From assembly GCF_003855255.1 (NCBI RefSeq), contig NZ_CP034072.1, forward strand, positions 5,079,208-5,143,207: a stretch of 64,000 nt of DNA, in the 5' to 3' direction. Made by a program: the position numbers and the translations under genes. Below the pieces are notes generated by a model. It ran no database searches. It saw only the letters and a list, made by a program, of their open reading frames with translations, and was not told the origin of the DNA. Of the stretch, positions 1 to 8,591 are shown piece after piece; the stretch's first letter is position 1, and each line of letters opens with the position of its first letter. This DNA is from Mycolicibacterium nivoides (GTDB taxonomy: Bacteria > Actinomycetota > Actinomycetes > Mycobacteriales > Mycobacteriaceae).

Positions 1-920
1 TTGGCCACCGCGGCACCCTGCCGGTTGGCGTTGTCGAAGTGTTCGAACCGGACGTGACCACCGGCCCGAGCCGAGTAGCGTTGCGCCACATCACCTGCGG
101 CGTAGATGTGCGGAGTCGAGGTTCGGCCCTGCGCGTCGACCACGATGCCGTCGCGCACCTGCAGGCCCGAGGCCGCGGCCACCTCGGTGTTGGGGACGAT
201 GCCGATGCCGATCAGCACCGCATCGGCTTCCAATCGACCGCCGTCCGCGCAGTCCACCACCACGCCCTCGGCGGTGGTGTGCAACTGCTCGACCGTGACG
301 CCGGTGCGCACGTCGACGCCGTGGTCACGGTGGATGCGCACCAGTTCAGCACCGAGACGGGCGCCGATGACGTTGGCCAGCGGCACCGGCGCGGCCTCCA
401 GCACGGTCACCTCGGTACCCAGACTCCGTGCGGTGGCGGCTGTTTCCAGCCCCACGAAACCCGCACCGATGATGGCCAACCGACTGCCGGGGGTGAGTGA
501 CCGTTGCAGCGCGATCGCATCGTCGACGGTACGCAGATAGTGCACCAGTTCCGGGCGGGGGCCGGGCACCTGCAGGCGGCGGGCCCGGCCGCCGGTGGCC
601 AACAACACCGCGTCTGCCTCGATCGGCGCCCCCGAGGCCAGCTCCACCCGGCGCCCGGCCGCGTCGACCCGGGTCACCTCTGCGCGGGTGCGGATCTGGA
701 CATCGTTGTCGGCCCGCCACTTCTCGGGCAGGATCTCCATCGACTCGAAACTGTCGGCGCCGGAAAGGAATTCCTTGGACAGTGGGGGTCGCTGATAGGG
801 CAGGTGCGGCTCGTCGCCCACCAGCACGATGCGCCCGTCGAAACCGCGCCGGCGCAGGGTACGGGCGGCCACCGCGGCCGCCTGCCCCGCCCCGACGGTC
901 ACGAAAGTCCGGCCGGTCAT
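1..920 (-). CDS. FAD/NAD-dependent ferredoxin reductase (C-terminus cut by window edge)
   Basis: About 306 codons are visible before the window ends, so the C-terminal domain is missing. The N-terminus carries an FAD-binding Rossmann stretch (VGAGQAAAAVAARTLR) followed by YQRPPLSKEFL. A second NAD-binding loop, AIIGAGFVGLETAATA, lies near residue 145. This is the fold of the rubredoxin/putidaredoxin/ferredoxin reductase family, which passes electrons from NAD(P)H to a small iron-sulfur protein. The ATG overlaps the stop of the Rieske ferredoxin gene by ATGA, so the two are translationally coupled. The reductase is therefore probably the dedicated electron source for that ferredoxin and, through it, for the oxidase one gene further upstream. 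The physiological substrate is unknown. Confidence 0.85.
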   Translation of the reverse strand, partial: MTGRTFVTVGAGQAAAVAARTLRRRGFDGRIVLVGDEPHLPYQRPPLSKEFLSGADSFESMEILPEKWRADNDVQIRTRAEVTRVDAAGRRVELASGAPIEADAVLLATGGRARRLQVPGPRPELVHYLRTVDDAIALQRSLTPGSRLAIIGAGFVGLETAATARSLGTEVTVLEAAPVPLANVIGARLGAELVRIHRDHGVDVRTGVTVEQLHTTAEGVVVDCADGGRLEADAVLIGIGIVPNTEVAAASGLQVRDGIVVDAQGRTSTPHIYAAGDVAQRYSARAGGHVRFEHFDNANRQGAAVA

Positions 921-1267
921 GCCTGTGCTTCCCTTCCCGCGGTCACGGCGCCCAGCGGGGCCGTTGGGTTGACGTAGATGGTTTCTCCCTCGACCCGGAC
1001 CGGGTACGTGGGCTGGCAGCGGTCCTGGCTCTCCTCGTACCCGGTCTCCAGGTCGAACTGCCACTGATGGCCCGGGCAGATCACCTTGCCGTGCAGCAGG
1101 GTGCCTTTGGCCAGGGACCGGTCTTGATGAATACAGGTGTCGGCGAACGCATATACCCGTCCCGCCGCCCCGAACAGTGCGATGGCCAGCCCGTCGACCT
1201 CGATCCGGAGCTTGCGGCGGCGGGTGAGGTCCTTGGTGCTCGCCACCGCGATCCACTGCGTGGTCAT
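917..1267 (-). CDS. Rieske [2Fe-2S] ferredoxin, stand-alone
   Basis: The product has 116 residues and one Rieske centre: C45-I-H47 and C64-P-G-H67, the CxH...CxxH pattern that binds a 2Fe-2S cluster through two Cys and two His. Its length matches soluble Rieske ferredoxin subunits of oxygenase systems rather than membrane Rieske proteins, and no signal peptide or membrane segment is visible. An AAAGG ribosome binding site precedes the ATG. It lies 35 nt after the putative diiron oxidase gene and overlaps the reductase by 4 nt. I infer that it shuttles electrons from the reductase to the oxidase. Confidence 0.9.
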   Translation of the reverse strand: MTTQWIAVASTKDLTRRRKLRIEVDGLAIALFGAAGRVYAFADTCIHQDRSLAKGTLLHGKVICPGHQWQFDLETGYEESQDRCQPTYPVRVEGETIYVNPTAPLGAVTAGREAQA

Positions 1268-1302
1268 GGCGTTGCCTTTCTGTCGAGGCGGCGGATCGGG
1301 AA

Positions 1303-2022
1303 TCAGGCGGAAACGGATTCGAGATCGGGCGCGACGTAGTAGTCGTAGAGACCCTTGGTGTAGGAGAAGCGCATCTCGGCGCCCCAGCGCACCAGCTGCA
1401 GGCAGCGCTGCTGCAACTGCGCGGTGTCAGCGTGATCGAGCACGATCTGGTAGCCGCGCTCACCATGCACCACATCAGAGGTGATGTGCAGATCGAAGAA
1501 CTCGATCTCGTCCTCACTGAACCCGTACACCTCACGCAGCGGCACGATCTGCTTGGTGTAGATACTGGGTACCTGCGATTCCAGGCCGACCACCAGGGCT
1601 GCTGTGGCCACCACAAAGTGCTCGCGCTGTGACACCGCGTAGCACCAGGCCTGCAACCCGCGGGTGATCGCGTTCATGTTCGCCGGATCCTCGATGCGTT
1701 CCTTGGTGGTCCCGCAGGCCTCGCCGAACTTGATCAGCAGATCGGTGTGCCGAATGTCGGCCAGCTCCTCCTCGTACATGTTCTGCAGCGTGAAATCCTT
1801 TGCGCCGGTGAACTCGTCGGGGGTATTGGAGTAGATGTTGGCCAGGTAGTCGGCGAACGGACCGACGTAGTGGTAATGGTTCTCGGCCCACCGGGCGAAG
1901 TGCTCCTTGCTGAGTTTGCCCTCAGCCCAGGCTTTGGAGAACGACGCGTTCTTGGCTTCCCGGCCTTTGATCGCATTCTCGAGTTCGGCGCGAAACTCGT
2001 CACGTCCTAGGAGTTGGGTCAT
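1303..2022 (-). CDS. Haem-oxygenase-like putative diiron oxidase (TenA/PqqC/CADD-like)
   Basis: This 239-residue protein has the all-helical TenA/PqqC/haem-oxygenase-like fold. Six candidate iron ligands can be read: E85 and H92 in YEEELADIRH, E148 in LVVGLESQVP, and H179, D183 and H186 in HITSDVVH. The E-x6-H and H-x3-D-x2-H spacings match the haem-oxygenase-like diiron oxidases (HDO family, e.g. chlamydial CADD and the central domain of SznF) as I remember them. TenA thiaminases and PqqC lack this full set. The AAAGGA site 5' of the ATG is good. A Rieske ferredoxin and a reductase follow in the same operon, as expected for an O2-activating iron enzyme. The substrate is not recognisable. The fold assignment is fairly firm; the diiron role is inferred from the ligands. 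Confidence 0.72.
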   Translation of the reverse strand: MTQLLGRDEFRAELENAIKGREAKNASFSKAWAEGKLSKEHFARWAENHYHYVGPFADYLANIYSNTPDEFTGAKDFTLQNMYEEELADIRHTDLLIKFGEACGTTKERIEDPANMNAITRGLQAWCYAVSQREHFVVATAALVVGLESQVPSIYTKQIVPLREVYGFSEDEIEFFDLHITSDVVHGERGYQIVLDHADTAQLQQRCLQLVRWGAEMRFSYTKGLYDYYVAPDLESVSA

Positions 2023-2044
2023 GATTCGTCCTTTCTTGAATTAG

Positions 2045-2057
2045 CTTGGGTGCCAAG
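2045..2057. promoter_or_regulatory. Short inverted repeat upstream of the oxidase gene
   Basis: CTTGG-GTG-CCAAG is a perfect 5+3+5 inverted repeat located 22 nt upstream of the oxidase start. It could be an operator or chance. No regulator can be assigned from sequence alone. Confidence 0.2.
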
Positions 2058-2145
2058 GAGATTAACTAGGGCGATCGGACCAGGCCATGGTCACAATCAC
2101 CGGCGCTCAGCTCCCGGGCGGGTCAGGGTGCACACCGGCCGGGTG

Positions 2146-2598
2146 TCAGGCCCGGGCCACCGAGGCGGTCAGTGCCTCGAACTCGGCCAGGATCGCCGCA
2201 CCCACAGCCTTGTCCTGTTCACCGTTGCCGCCGCTGATCCCCACGCCACCGACGATCTGACCCTCGAAGACCAGGGGGAATCCGCCCACGAAGATGGCGA
2301 ACTTGCCGGGCAGCATGTGACTGATGCCGAAGGCCTCGTTCCCGGGCAGGGCCGGCCCGTTGGGCGGTTCGTTGAACAGGTGGGTGGCGCGCTCGTGGCC
2401 GGCCGCGGTGAACGCCTTGGCGATGGCGATGTCCACCCCGGTGAGCCGGGCGCCCGGCAACCGGTGCAGCGCAAGGACGTTGCCGCCGTCATCGCAAACG
2501 CACAGCGTTTGCTTGACGCCGATCTCCTCGGCCTTTGCCCGGCCCGCGGCCAACAGCGGCAACGCGTCATCAAGGGTGATGCGGTGAATTCGGTGCAT
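2146..2598 (-). CDS. GlcG/HbpS family haem-binding-like protein
   Basis: The 150-residue product is a single GlcG/HbpS (DUF336) domain. The family signatures visible are an N-terminal TLDDALPLLAAGRAKAEEIG helix, CVCDDGGNVLALHRLPGA, ERATHLFNEPP, GGFPLVFEGQIVGGVGISGG and a closing DKAVGAAILAEF helix. Members bind haem or small oxidised metabolites, or act as accessory proteins for oxidation pathways. No secretion signal is seen, unlike Streptomyces HbpS. It is transcribed in the same direction as the oxidase operon, 123 nt upstream of it, and is divergent from the PucR-type regulator. It probably belongs to the same functional set. The exact ligand is unknown. Confidence 0.8.
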   Translation of the reverse strand: MHRIHRITLDDALPLLAAGRAKAEEIGVKQTLCVCDDGGNVLALHRLPGARLTGVDIAIAKAFTAAGHERATHLFNEPPNGPALPGNEAFGISHMLPGKFAIFVGGFPLVFEGQIVGGVGISGGNGEQDKAVGAAILAEFEALTASVARA

Positions 2599-2783
2599 TG
2601 ATAGCTCGCTCTCTTGCGGCAGTCGGTATCGGCTGACGCTGGAATGTCTATCAACGCGCGCTTCTGGGCGGGATGGTCAACATGGCCTGAACTGCTGGCA
2701 GATTCGGGTTAAATTGCACATAACCGCTGGGCGGCCGAATCCGGTAATCGATACAGGAGCATCCACAGAGCACGGGGTTTCAC

Positions 2784-4451
2784 ATGAGCGCACCACCGGC
2801 CGACACCAGGCGGATGACCATTCAGGGCCTTCTCGACGAAGCCTTGATGTCCGGCGCCAGGATCATCGCTGGCACTGACCGCCTCGATCTGGAGCTGAGC
2901 TGGGTCCTGCCACTCAACGAGGTTCTCTCCCAGCATGATCCGCTGGACGCGGTAGCCATCTACGTCCGACCGGAATCACTGGCCGCCAGCACTGCCGCGC
3001 TTTCGGCCGTGGCCGCGCGGGGTGCCACGACACTGTTGGTGGACGGGGTGGTGCCACCTGACCTGGGCCCGGTACCCGAGCAGCTGGTGATCGTCGAGCT
3101 GGGCATACCGGTCGGTTTTGCCGCGCTGAACCGCCTGCTGGCCGAGCGCGCGCTCAGCCAGGAAGTGCACGTGATGCGGTACTCGACGCAGGTGCACGCG
3201 TCACTGGCCGGGCTGTTCCACCGCGGCGCCGGATTGCAGATCCTGATCCGCGAGGTCTCCAATCTGGCCTGCAATCCGGCGGTCGCGCTCGACGCCCGCG
3301 GGCAGGTGGTGGCCCACAATGGGCTGGCTCCGGAAATGCTTGCTCCGCTGTCGGATTCGATCGTCGAGATGGTGAACGCCGACGTCCCCGCTGCCGAACG
3401 GCGGTCCGACGGTCACGACACCCGGATCCAGCCGATCATCGGGCCGCACGAGAGCACCTGGACCTGTGTGGCCAGCGCCATTCGGCTGGGCAAGTCTTTC
3501 GAGGGCTGGGTGGCCGTCCTGGTCGCGGATCCGGCGCCGGGCACCCATGACCTGGCTCGATACCAGGTGCTGACCGACCAGGCCACCGCCATCGTGGGGT
3601 CGGAGATGCTGCGCCAACGCAGCGTCGACGAGGCCGAGGAACGGGCTCGCGGCGACTTCGTCCAGGCCCTGGTGCACGGCAGTTTCTCCAGCGAGCACGA
3701 TATGCGCGCCCGCGCCGAGCACCACGACATCGAACTCGACGCCCGGTTCGCGGTGTTCGTCGCTCCCGGGGTACTGCCTCGGCGGGTGGACAACCCCACG
3801 GCGGGCATGGTGCGACTGGCCCGCTACGCGGCCGGTCTGGCTCCGCACCCGTCGGTGCACGCCTACGTCACCGTGATCGGCGATGTCCTGGTGGTGGTGC
3901 GCACGCTGCGGGCCGAGGAGCCCGCCGATATGCGTAAGGAGATGGCCGAGTACGCCGAGGCCATGTCACTGGAGCTGGAACGGCGTCGGGGCATGCGCGC
4001 CCCGGTGGCCTACGGTCGCCCCGCGTGCGGCGCCAGTGAGGTCCGGGAGAGCTACCGGGAGGCCCGCGTCGCCCTCGGTATCGCCCGCCGGCTGCACCGC
4101 ACCGGGGCCACCTGCTACCAGGAACTGCGCGGTTTCACCGTGCTGGCCCAGGTGGCCGAGGCCGAACAAAGCCGCCAGCTGGTGCGAGAGGTGCTGGGGC
4201 CGTTGCGGTCCGGCCCCGACCTGTTGGAGACCCTGGGCGCCTACCTGGCCGAGGGCGGCAACGTGAATGCCACCGCGCGGGTGCTCAACGTGCACCGCAA
4301 CACCATGCTGGCCAAGCTGGACCGGATCTCGCGGCTGCTCGGGATGGACATCCGGGTGCCGGAGAACCAGTTCACGGTGTGGCTGGCGATCCGGCTCGAC
4401 CTGCTCGACGAGGTGCACTCGGCGATCGACCGGGAGGCCAGCTTCCGCTGA
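2784..4451 (+). CDS. PucR family transcriptional regulator
   Basis: The product has 555 residues. An N-terminal PucR-like sensory domain (roughly residues 10-130) and a GGDEF-like central region are followed by a C-terminal helix-turn-helix of the PucR/CdaR type, with ATARVLNVHRNTMLAKLDRI near residues 495-515. Such regulators usually activate purine, sugar-acid or amine catabolic genes in response to a metabolite. The ATG lies 185 bp from the divergent GlcG/HbpS gene. This arrangement suggests control of that gene and of the oxidase-Rieske-reductase operon behind it. The start is the ATG after CACGGGGTTTCAC; no strong ribosome binding site precedes it. Confidence 0.88.
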   Translation: MSAPPADTRRMTIQGLLDEALMSGARIIAGTDRLDLELSWVLPLNEVLSQHDPLDAVAIYVRPESLAASTAALSAVAARGATTLLVDGVVPPDLGPVPEQLVIVELGIPVGFAALNRLLAERALSQEVHVMRYSTQVHASLAGLFHRGAGLQILIREVSNLACNPAVALDARGQVVAHNGLAPEMLAPLSDSIVEMVNADVPAAERRSDGHDTRIQPIIGPHESTWTCVASAIRLGKSFEGWVAVLVADPAPGTHDLARYQVLTDQATAIVGSEMLRQRSVDEAEERARGDFVQALVHGSFSSEHDMRARAEHHDIELDARFAVFVAPGVLPRRVDNPTAGMVRLARYAAGLAPHPSVHAYVTVIGDVLVVVRTLRAEEPADMRKEMAEYAEAMSLELERRRGMRAPVAYGRPACGASEVRESYREARVALGIARRLHRTGATCYQELRGFTVLAQVAEAEQSRQLVREVLGPLRSGPDLLETLGAYLAEGGNVNATARVLNVHRNTMLAKLDRISRLLGMDIRVPENQFTVWLAIRLDLLDEVHSAIDREASFR

Positions 4452-4460
4452 TCACGCCGG

Positions 4461-5840
4461 CTACGGGTCGGGGCCGACGAACGAGCCGGCCAGACCCAGC
4501 GCCACGACCACAGCGCAGGCGATGAAGACGGTCGGGTAGCCGGCCAGGTCGAGGGCCACCGCAACCCATGCCGCGCCGCAGGCCGATCCACCGAAGCGCA
4601 GCAGGTTGAACAATCCCAGCCCGGTCCCCTGTTCGCCGGCCGGCGAACGGGTAGCGCCGGTGGCGGCCGGGGTCTGCACCAGGGAGATCCCCACACCCCC
4701 GATCACCAGCACGGCGATCAGTGCGCCGAGCACCAACCGGTCCTGGCTCACCGTGACAGTCATGCCGACCTGGGCGATCAGCAGCAACAACAGGCCGCTG
4801 CGCAGCACCCGCCGCGGCCCTAACCGGTCCTGCCAGCGTCCCACCAGCGGACCGAGCACCGCCATCGTCGCCGGCACCGCGAACAGCATCATCCCGGCGG
4901 CCGAGATCGACACCGACTGCCCCACCAGGTAAAGCGGTATCGCCAACAACGTGGCTCCCAGGCAGAACATCTGGGCGAACGCCGCCAGACAGCTGCGGAC
5001 GAACCGCGATTCGGTGACCAGCCGGACGTCGACGAACGCGTTCGGGGTCCGGGCGCAATGCCACACGAACCAGGCCAGTGCGCTGACCGCGACCGTCACC
5101 GCGGCGGCCACGAGCCAGCCGGGCATATCGGGTTGGGATACCAGGGCCAGGCCGAGCATCAGCATTGCCGAGCCGATCGTCAGTGCCGCCGCACCCGCAA
5201 GGTCGAAGGGCATCCGCATCCCCGGGAAGCGCGGTACGTATCGCAACGTTCCGACGAATCCGGCCAACGCCACCGGCACCAGCGGGACGAACACCCAGCG
5301 CCAGCCCCAGTTGTCGGCGACCAGGCCGCCCAGGCTGGGACCGACGGCCTGCCCGATGCCGTTGACCGAGGCCCAGGCCCCCATCGCACGGCCCCGCCGC
5401 GGACCGGAGAACATCCAGGCGATCAACCCCATGACGGCTGGGGCGAATGCGGCGGCGGCCACCCCACCCAGGGACCGCCAGGCGATCAACAACGGCAGTG
5501 ACGGCGCCGTCGCCGCCCCTACCGCGCAGACCGCCGTTGCCAGCAGCGCCGCGCAGTAGATGCGCCTTCGGCCAAACCGGTCACCGAACCAGCCGGCCAG
5601 CGGTATCGTCGCGGCGAAGCAGACCAGGAAGCCGACCACGACGAATACTCCGTTGCCCAGTGGGGCGTCGAACTCGTCGATGATGGCGCCGAGTGGCACA
5701 TTCACGACATTGTTGCTGACGGTCCCCACCAGTGTGCCCGCCAGCAGCGCAGCCAGCCCGAGCGGCGTCCCGATGCGATCGTCGCTGCCGTCTTCCAGGC
5801 GCACGGCCGGCTGTTGAGCGCTGCCACGAACATCGGTCAT
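4461..5840 (-). CDS. MFS drug-efflux-like transporter
   Basis: From the ATG of MTDVRGSAQQ this is a 459-residue integral membrane protein of the major facilitator superfamily. Loop 2-3 has the motif GWFGDRFGRRR, and the 12-14 predicted hydrophobic helices resemble the DHA2-type drug:H+ antiporters. In-frame ATGs at 5855 and 5861 are alternative starts, and the frame remains open to 5954. I chose 5840 because the residues before it do not resemble transporter sequence. It converges on the PucR regulator gene, leaving only 9 nt between stop codons. No substrate can be named. Confidence 0.8.
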   Translation of the reverse strand: MTDVRGSAQQPAVRLEDGSDDRIGTPLGLAALLAGTLVGTVSNNVVNVPLGAIIDEFDAPLGNGVFVVVGFLVCFAATIPLAGWFGDRFGRRRIYCAALLATAVCAVGAATAPSLPLLIAWRSLGGVAAAAFAPAVMGLIAWMFSGPRRGRAMGAWASVNGIGQAVGPSLGGLVADNWGWRWVFVPLVPVALAGFVGTLRYVPRFPGMRMPFDLAGAAALTIGSAMLMLGLALVSQPDMPGWLVAAAVTVAVSALAWFVWHCARTPNAFVDVRLVTESRFVRSCLAAFAQMFCLGATLLAIPLYLVGQSVSISAAGMMLFAVPATMAVLGPLVGRWQDRLGPRRVLRSGLLLLLIAQVGMTVTVSQDRLVLGALIAVLVIGGVGISLVQTPAATGATRSPAGEQGTGLGLFNLLRFGGSACGAAWVAVALDLAGYPTVFIACAVVVALGLAGSFVGPDP

Positions 5841-6269
5841 GTCGCGCTCAACCATCCTCATCGTCCGGCGAATCCCGTTGCGGATTCCTCTGTTTGCTGA
5901 ATCACCTGGGCAACGCACCTGTTCCGGACGCGATCTCGTGATGCGCGGCCACACGTACGTTCCGAGAACACTGTCTCACCGTCACGCCCCGACTCGGCCG
6001 GTCACAACGGCACACGCTGCACAGCGGCTATGGGCGACGAATGTGCAAGGTGCACAAAAGTACTGCTCACGGAGACGACGAGTCCGACGTCACAGCAAGA
6101 AGTTACGCCGCGGAAACCGTGGGCCATGCCGCCGACAAATCTCGAGCATATTGCACATGGTGGGGCAGTCACCGATGTGCACTGTTGTCGTTGACCCCGG
6201 TCACAGTCGCGCCGAACATTCCAACATCAGACTGCACAGCCCACCAGCAGTTCAACGAGAGGTCCCACT
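5841..6269. other. Intergenic region between divergent transporters
   Basis: These 429 bp contain no convincing gene. They hold the promoters of the MFS gene (leftward) and of the permease gene (rightward). Three TTGCACA/TGTGCA-type words occur here: the palindrome at 6042-6056, TTGCACAT at 6151-6158, and GATGTGCAC near 6175. Confidence 0.6.
6042..6056. promoter_or_regulatory. Palindrome TGTGCA-AGG-TGCACA, possible operator
   Basis: A perfect 6+3+6 inverted repeat lies about 210 bp upstream of the permease TTG start. The half-site resembles TTGCACAT found at 2714-2721 in the PucR/HbpS intergenic region and at 6151-6158. A shared regulator is possible but unproven. Confidence 0.3.
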
Positions 6270-7859
6270 TTGGACACCCCACTGACCGCGGCACACTGGA
6301 TCTATCTGGCCGGCATCTTCGTCATCTTGGCCACAATGGCGGTCCGCAAGAACATCGTCGTCCCAGCGGTCACCGCCACCCTGCTCACCGCCTGGGCGTT
6401 CTCCGGCAGCGTCATCACCGGGCTGTCATCGATATTCAACGCCAGCCTCACCGCGGCCAAGGAACTGTTCAACATCTTCCTGATCATCGCGATCGTCACG
6501 GCCATGCTGGGCGCGCTGCGCCAGATGGGCGCCGACCGGATGATGGTCGCGCCATTCCGCCGGGTGATGCGAACGGGCACAAGCAGCTTCGTCGTCCTGG
6601 CGATCGTGACGTACGTGATCTCACTCTTCTTCTGGCCCACGCCGGCAGTCCCGCTGGTCGGCGCGGTTCTCATACCGGTGGCCATCCGGGCCGGTCTGGC
6701 CCCGATCTCGGTCGGCATGGTGGTGGCGATCTGCGGACAGGGGATGGCCCTGTCGGCTGACTACATCATCAAAGTCGCCCCTGGTATCTCAGCGAAAGCC
6801 GCTGGAGTGGGCCCCGACGCGGTGGCCGACAAGGCGATGGTGCTCTCGCTGATCGTCGGGCTGACGGCCCTGGCCATCACCTATGTCACGCAGCGACATA
6901 CCTGGCGGACCCCTTCCCCGGACCTGTTACAGGAGTGGGAGAACGAGGCCGACCGACGTCCGACCGACTTGCCGGCGGACTCTGAGTCCGGACCGGACAC
7001 AGGTTCGGACGTGGGCACTACCGCCGACGGCGTTACTCCCAAACCCCTCGCCATGCCGTCTACCAACGGCGGCTCCGCCACCGCGACCGTCGTCGCCACC
7101 CCCACCACGGTCCTGCCCGGGCCGGTGGACGAATCTGAACCGGCCCGAAAGATGTTCTCGGCCAAAGTATTCGCGCTGCTGGTACCACTCGTCTACCTGT
7201 GTTTCATCGTGTACCTGATGCTGGGTAAGTTCACCGACATCGTGCCCGGGCTCAAAGGCGGGGACGCGGCAGCCATCGTCGGCGGCCTGGCCGCTCTCCT
7301 GCTGTTCGCCGCATCGGCCACCAACGACAAGCGCAACTTCCTGGAAACCTCCTCGGAGCACGTGGTCGATGGGCTGGTGTTCGCGTTCAAGGCGATGGGG
7401 ATCGTGCTGCCGATCGCCGGGTTCTTTTTCATCGGCAATGGTGACTTCTCGGCCGCGATCCTCGGCCTGCCTTCCGGGTCCCCCGGACCGGCCTTCCTGT
7501 TCGACCTCATCACCGCCGCCCAGTCACATCTGTCTCCGAACCCCGTTGTCACCGCGTTCTCGGTGCTGTTCGTCGGCCTCATCGCTGGTTTGGAAGGTTC
7601 AGGCTTCAGCGGACTGCCATTGACCGGATCGTTGTCGGGTGCGCTGGCCCCGGTGGTCGACATGGATCCCTCGACGCTGGCCGCGATAGGGCAAATGGGC
7701 AACATCTGGTCTGGCGGCGGAACGCTGGTCGCCTGGTCCTCGCTGGTGGCAGTAGCAGGCTTCGCCCGGGTGCCGGTGCTGAGCCTGGCCCGCAAGTGCT
7801 TCTTACCCGTGATGTCCGGGTTGATCCTGGCCACCGCCGTCGCAATCGTCATCTTCTAG
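6270..7859 (+). CDS. Multi-pass permease, GntP/DcuC-like ion-transporter superfamily
   Basis: The 529-residue polytopic membrane protein has about 12 hydrophobic helices in two halves. They are separated by a hydrophilic loop (about residues 205-295) rich in Thr, Pro and Asp. Family-like features are the helix-breaking SLFFWPTPAVPLVGAVLIPV in the first half and GLEGSGFSGLPLTGSLSGAL plus GNIWSGGGTLVAWSSL in the second. These resemble the re-entrant loops of GntP/Dcu-type carboxylate or sugar-acid permeases, but I do not recognise a specific family. The start is TTG at 6270 with a GAGAGG site 7 nt upstream. A DUF1275 gene follows after 3 nt and is surely cotranscribed. Confidence 0.7.
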   Translation: MDTPLTAAHWIYLAGIFVILATMAVRKNIVVPAVTATLLTAWAFSGSVITGLSSIFNASLTAAKELFNIFLIIAIVTAMLGALRQMGADRMMVAPFRRVMRTGTSSFVVLAIVTYVISLFFWPTPAVPLVGAVLIPVAIRAGLAPISVGMVVAICGQGMALSADYIIKVAPGISAKAAGVGPDAVADKAMVLSLIVGLTALAITYVTQRHTWRTPSPDLLQEWENEADRRPTDLPADSESGPDTGSDVGTTADGVTPKPLAMPSTNGGSATATVVATPTTVLPGPVDESEPARKMFSAKVFALLVPLVYLCFIVYLMLGKFTDIVPGLKGGDAAAIVGGLAALLLFAASATNDKRNFLETSSEHVVDGLVFAFKAMGIVLPIAGFFFIGNGDFSAAILGLPSGSPGPAFLFDLITAAQSHLSPNPVVTAFSVLFVGLIAGLEGSGFSGLPLTGSLSGALAPVVDMDPSTLAAIGQMGNIWSGGGTLVAWSSLVAVAGFARVPVLSLARKCFLPVMSGLILATAVAIVIF

Positions 7860-7862
7860 AAG

Positions 7863-8591
7863 ATGCGCCAATTAGATCGGGCCCGCCTCGGGCTGCTCGC
7901 GACCATCACGCTGACTTTCGTCACCGGCATCGTCGACGCGGTCGGCTACCTCGGACTGGACCGCGTGTTCACCGGCAACATGACCGGAAACATCGTCATC
8001 CTCGGGATGGGGGTGGCCGGCGCCGACGACCTGCCGGTACTGGGCCCGGCGGTCGCGCTGGCCGGTTTCACTGCGGGTGCCTTCGCCGCGGGTCTGGCGT
8101 TGCGGGGCCGACCGGCTGCGGGTTGGGACACCCGGATCACCGTCCTGCTCGGCATTGGGGCACTGACGCTGGTGGCAATCACCGCCGCCGTTGTTTTCGC
8201 CGGGGACAGTCCTGCTGCCACCGGCCAGGTGATCATCGCGACCGCCGTCGCCGCGGTGATGGGACAGCAAGCCATGGTGGCCCGCGCCCTTGCCGTCAAG
8301 GACATGACCACCGTGGTGGTGACCTCGACGCTGGCCAGCCTGGCCGGGGAGACTTGGCCCGGCGGTGTGCGCGGGGCGCTGTGCAACCGCCGGCTGGTCG
8401 CCATTCTGGCTATCTTCCTCGGCGCGGTGGCCGGTGCGGTGCTGTTGCGATTGCACATCGCGGTTCCGATCGGTCTGGCCGCCGTGCTCACCTGTTTCGT
8501 GGTCGTCGCCGGCCACCTACGGCTGCATCGAGGTTCAGCCCAAATCGGCGACGCAGCGAAATCCGATGTGGGTGGTCGCGCTGTCCTGTGA
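7863..8591 (+). CDS. DUF1275 (YoaK-like) membrane protein
   Basis: The product has 242 residues and six predicted membrane helices. It opens with the family hallmark of YoaK/DUF1275: TGIVDAVGYLGLDRVFTGNM followed by TGNIVILG. A mid-protein MGQQAMVARALAVKDMTTVV segment also fits. Function in the family is unknown. It sits 3 nt after the permease gene, so it is probably an accessory of that transporter or responds to the same signal. Its 3' end overlaps the convergent FGE gene by 57 bp, so the last about 20 codons are read on both strands. Confidence 0.88.
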   Translation: MRQLDRARLGLLATITLTFVTGIVDAVGYLGLDRVFTGNMTGNIVILGMGVAGADDLPVLGPAVALAGFTAGAFAAGLALRGRPAAGWDTRITVLLGIGALTLVAITAAVVFAGDSPAATGQVIIATAVAAVMGQQAMVARALAVKDMTTVVVTSTLASLAGETWPGGVRGALCNRRLVAILAIFLGAVAGAVLLRLHIAVPIGLAAVLTCFVVVAGHLRLHRGSAQIGDAAKSDVGGRAVL

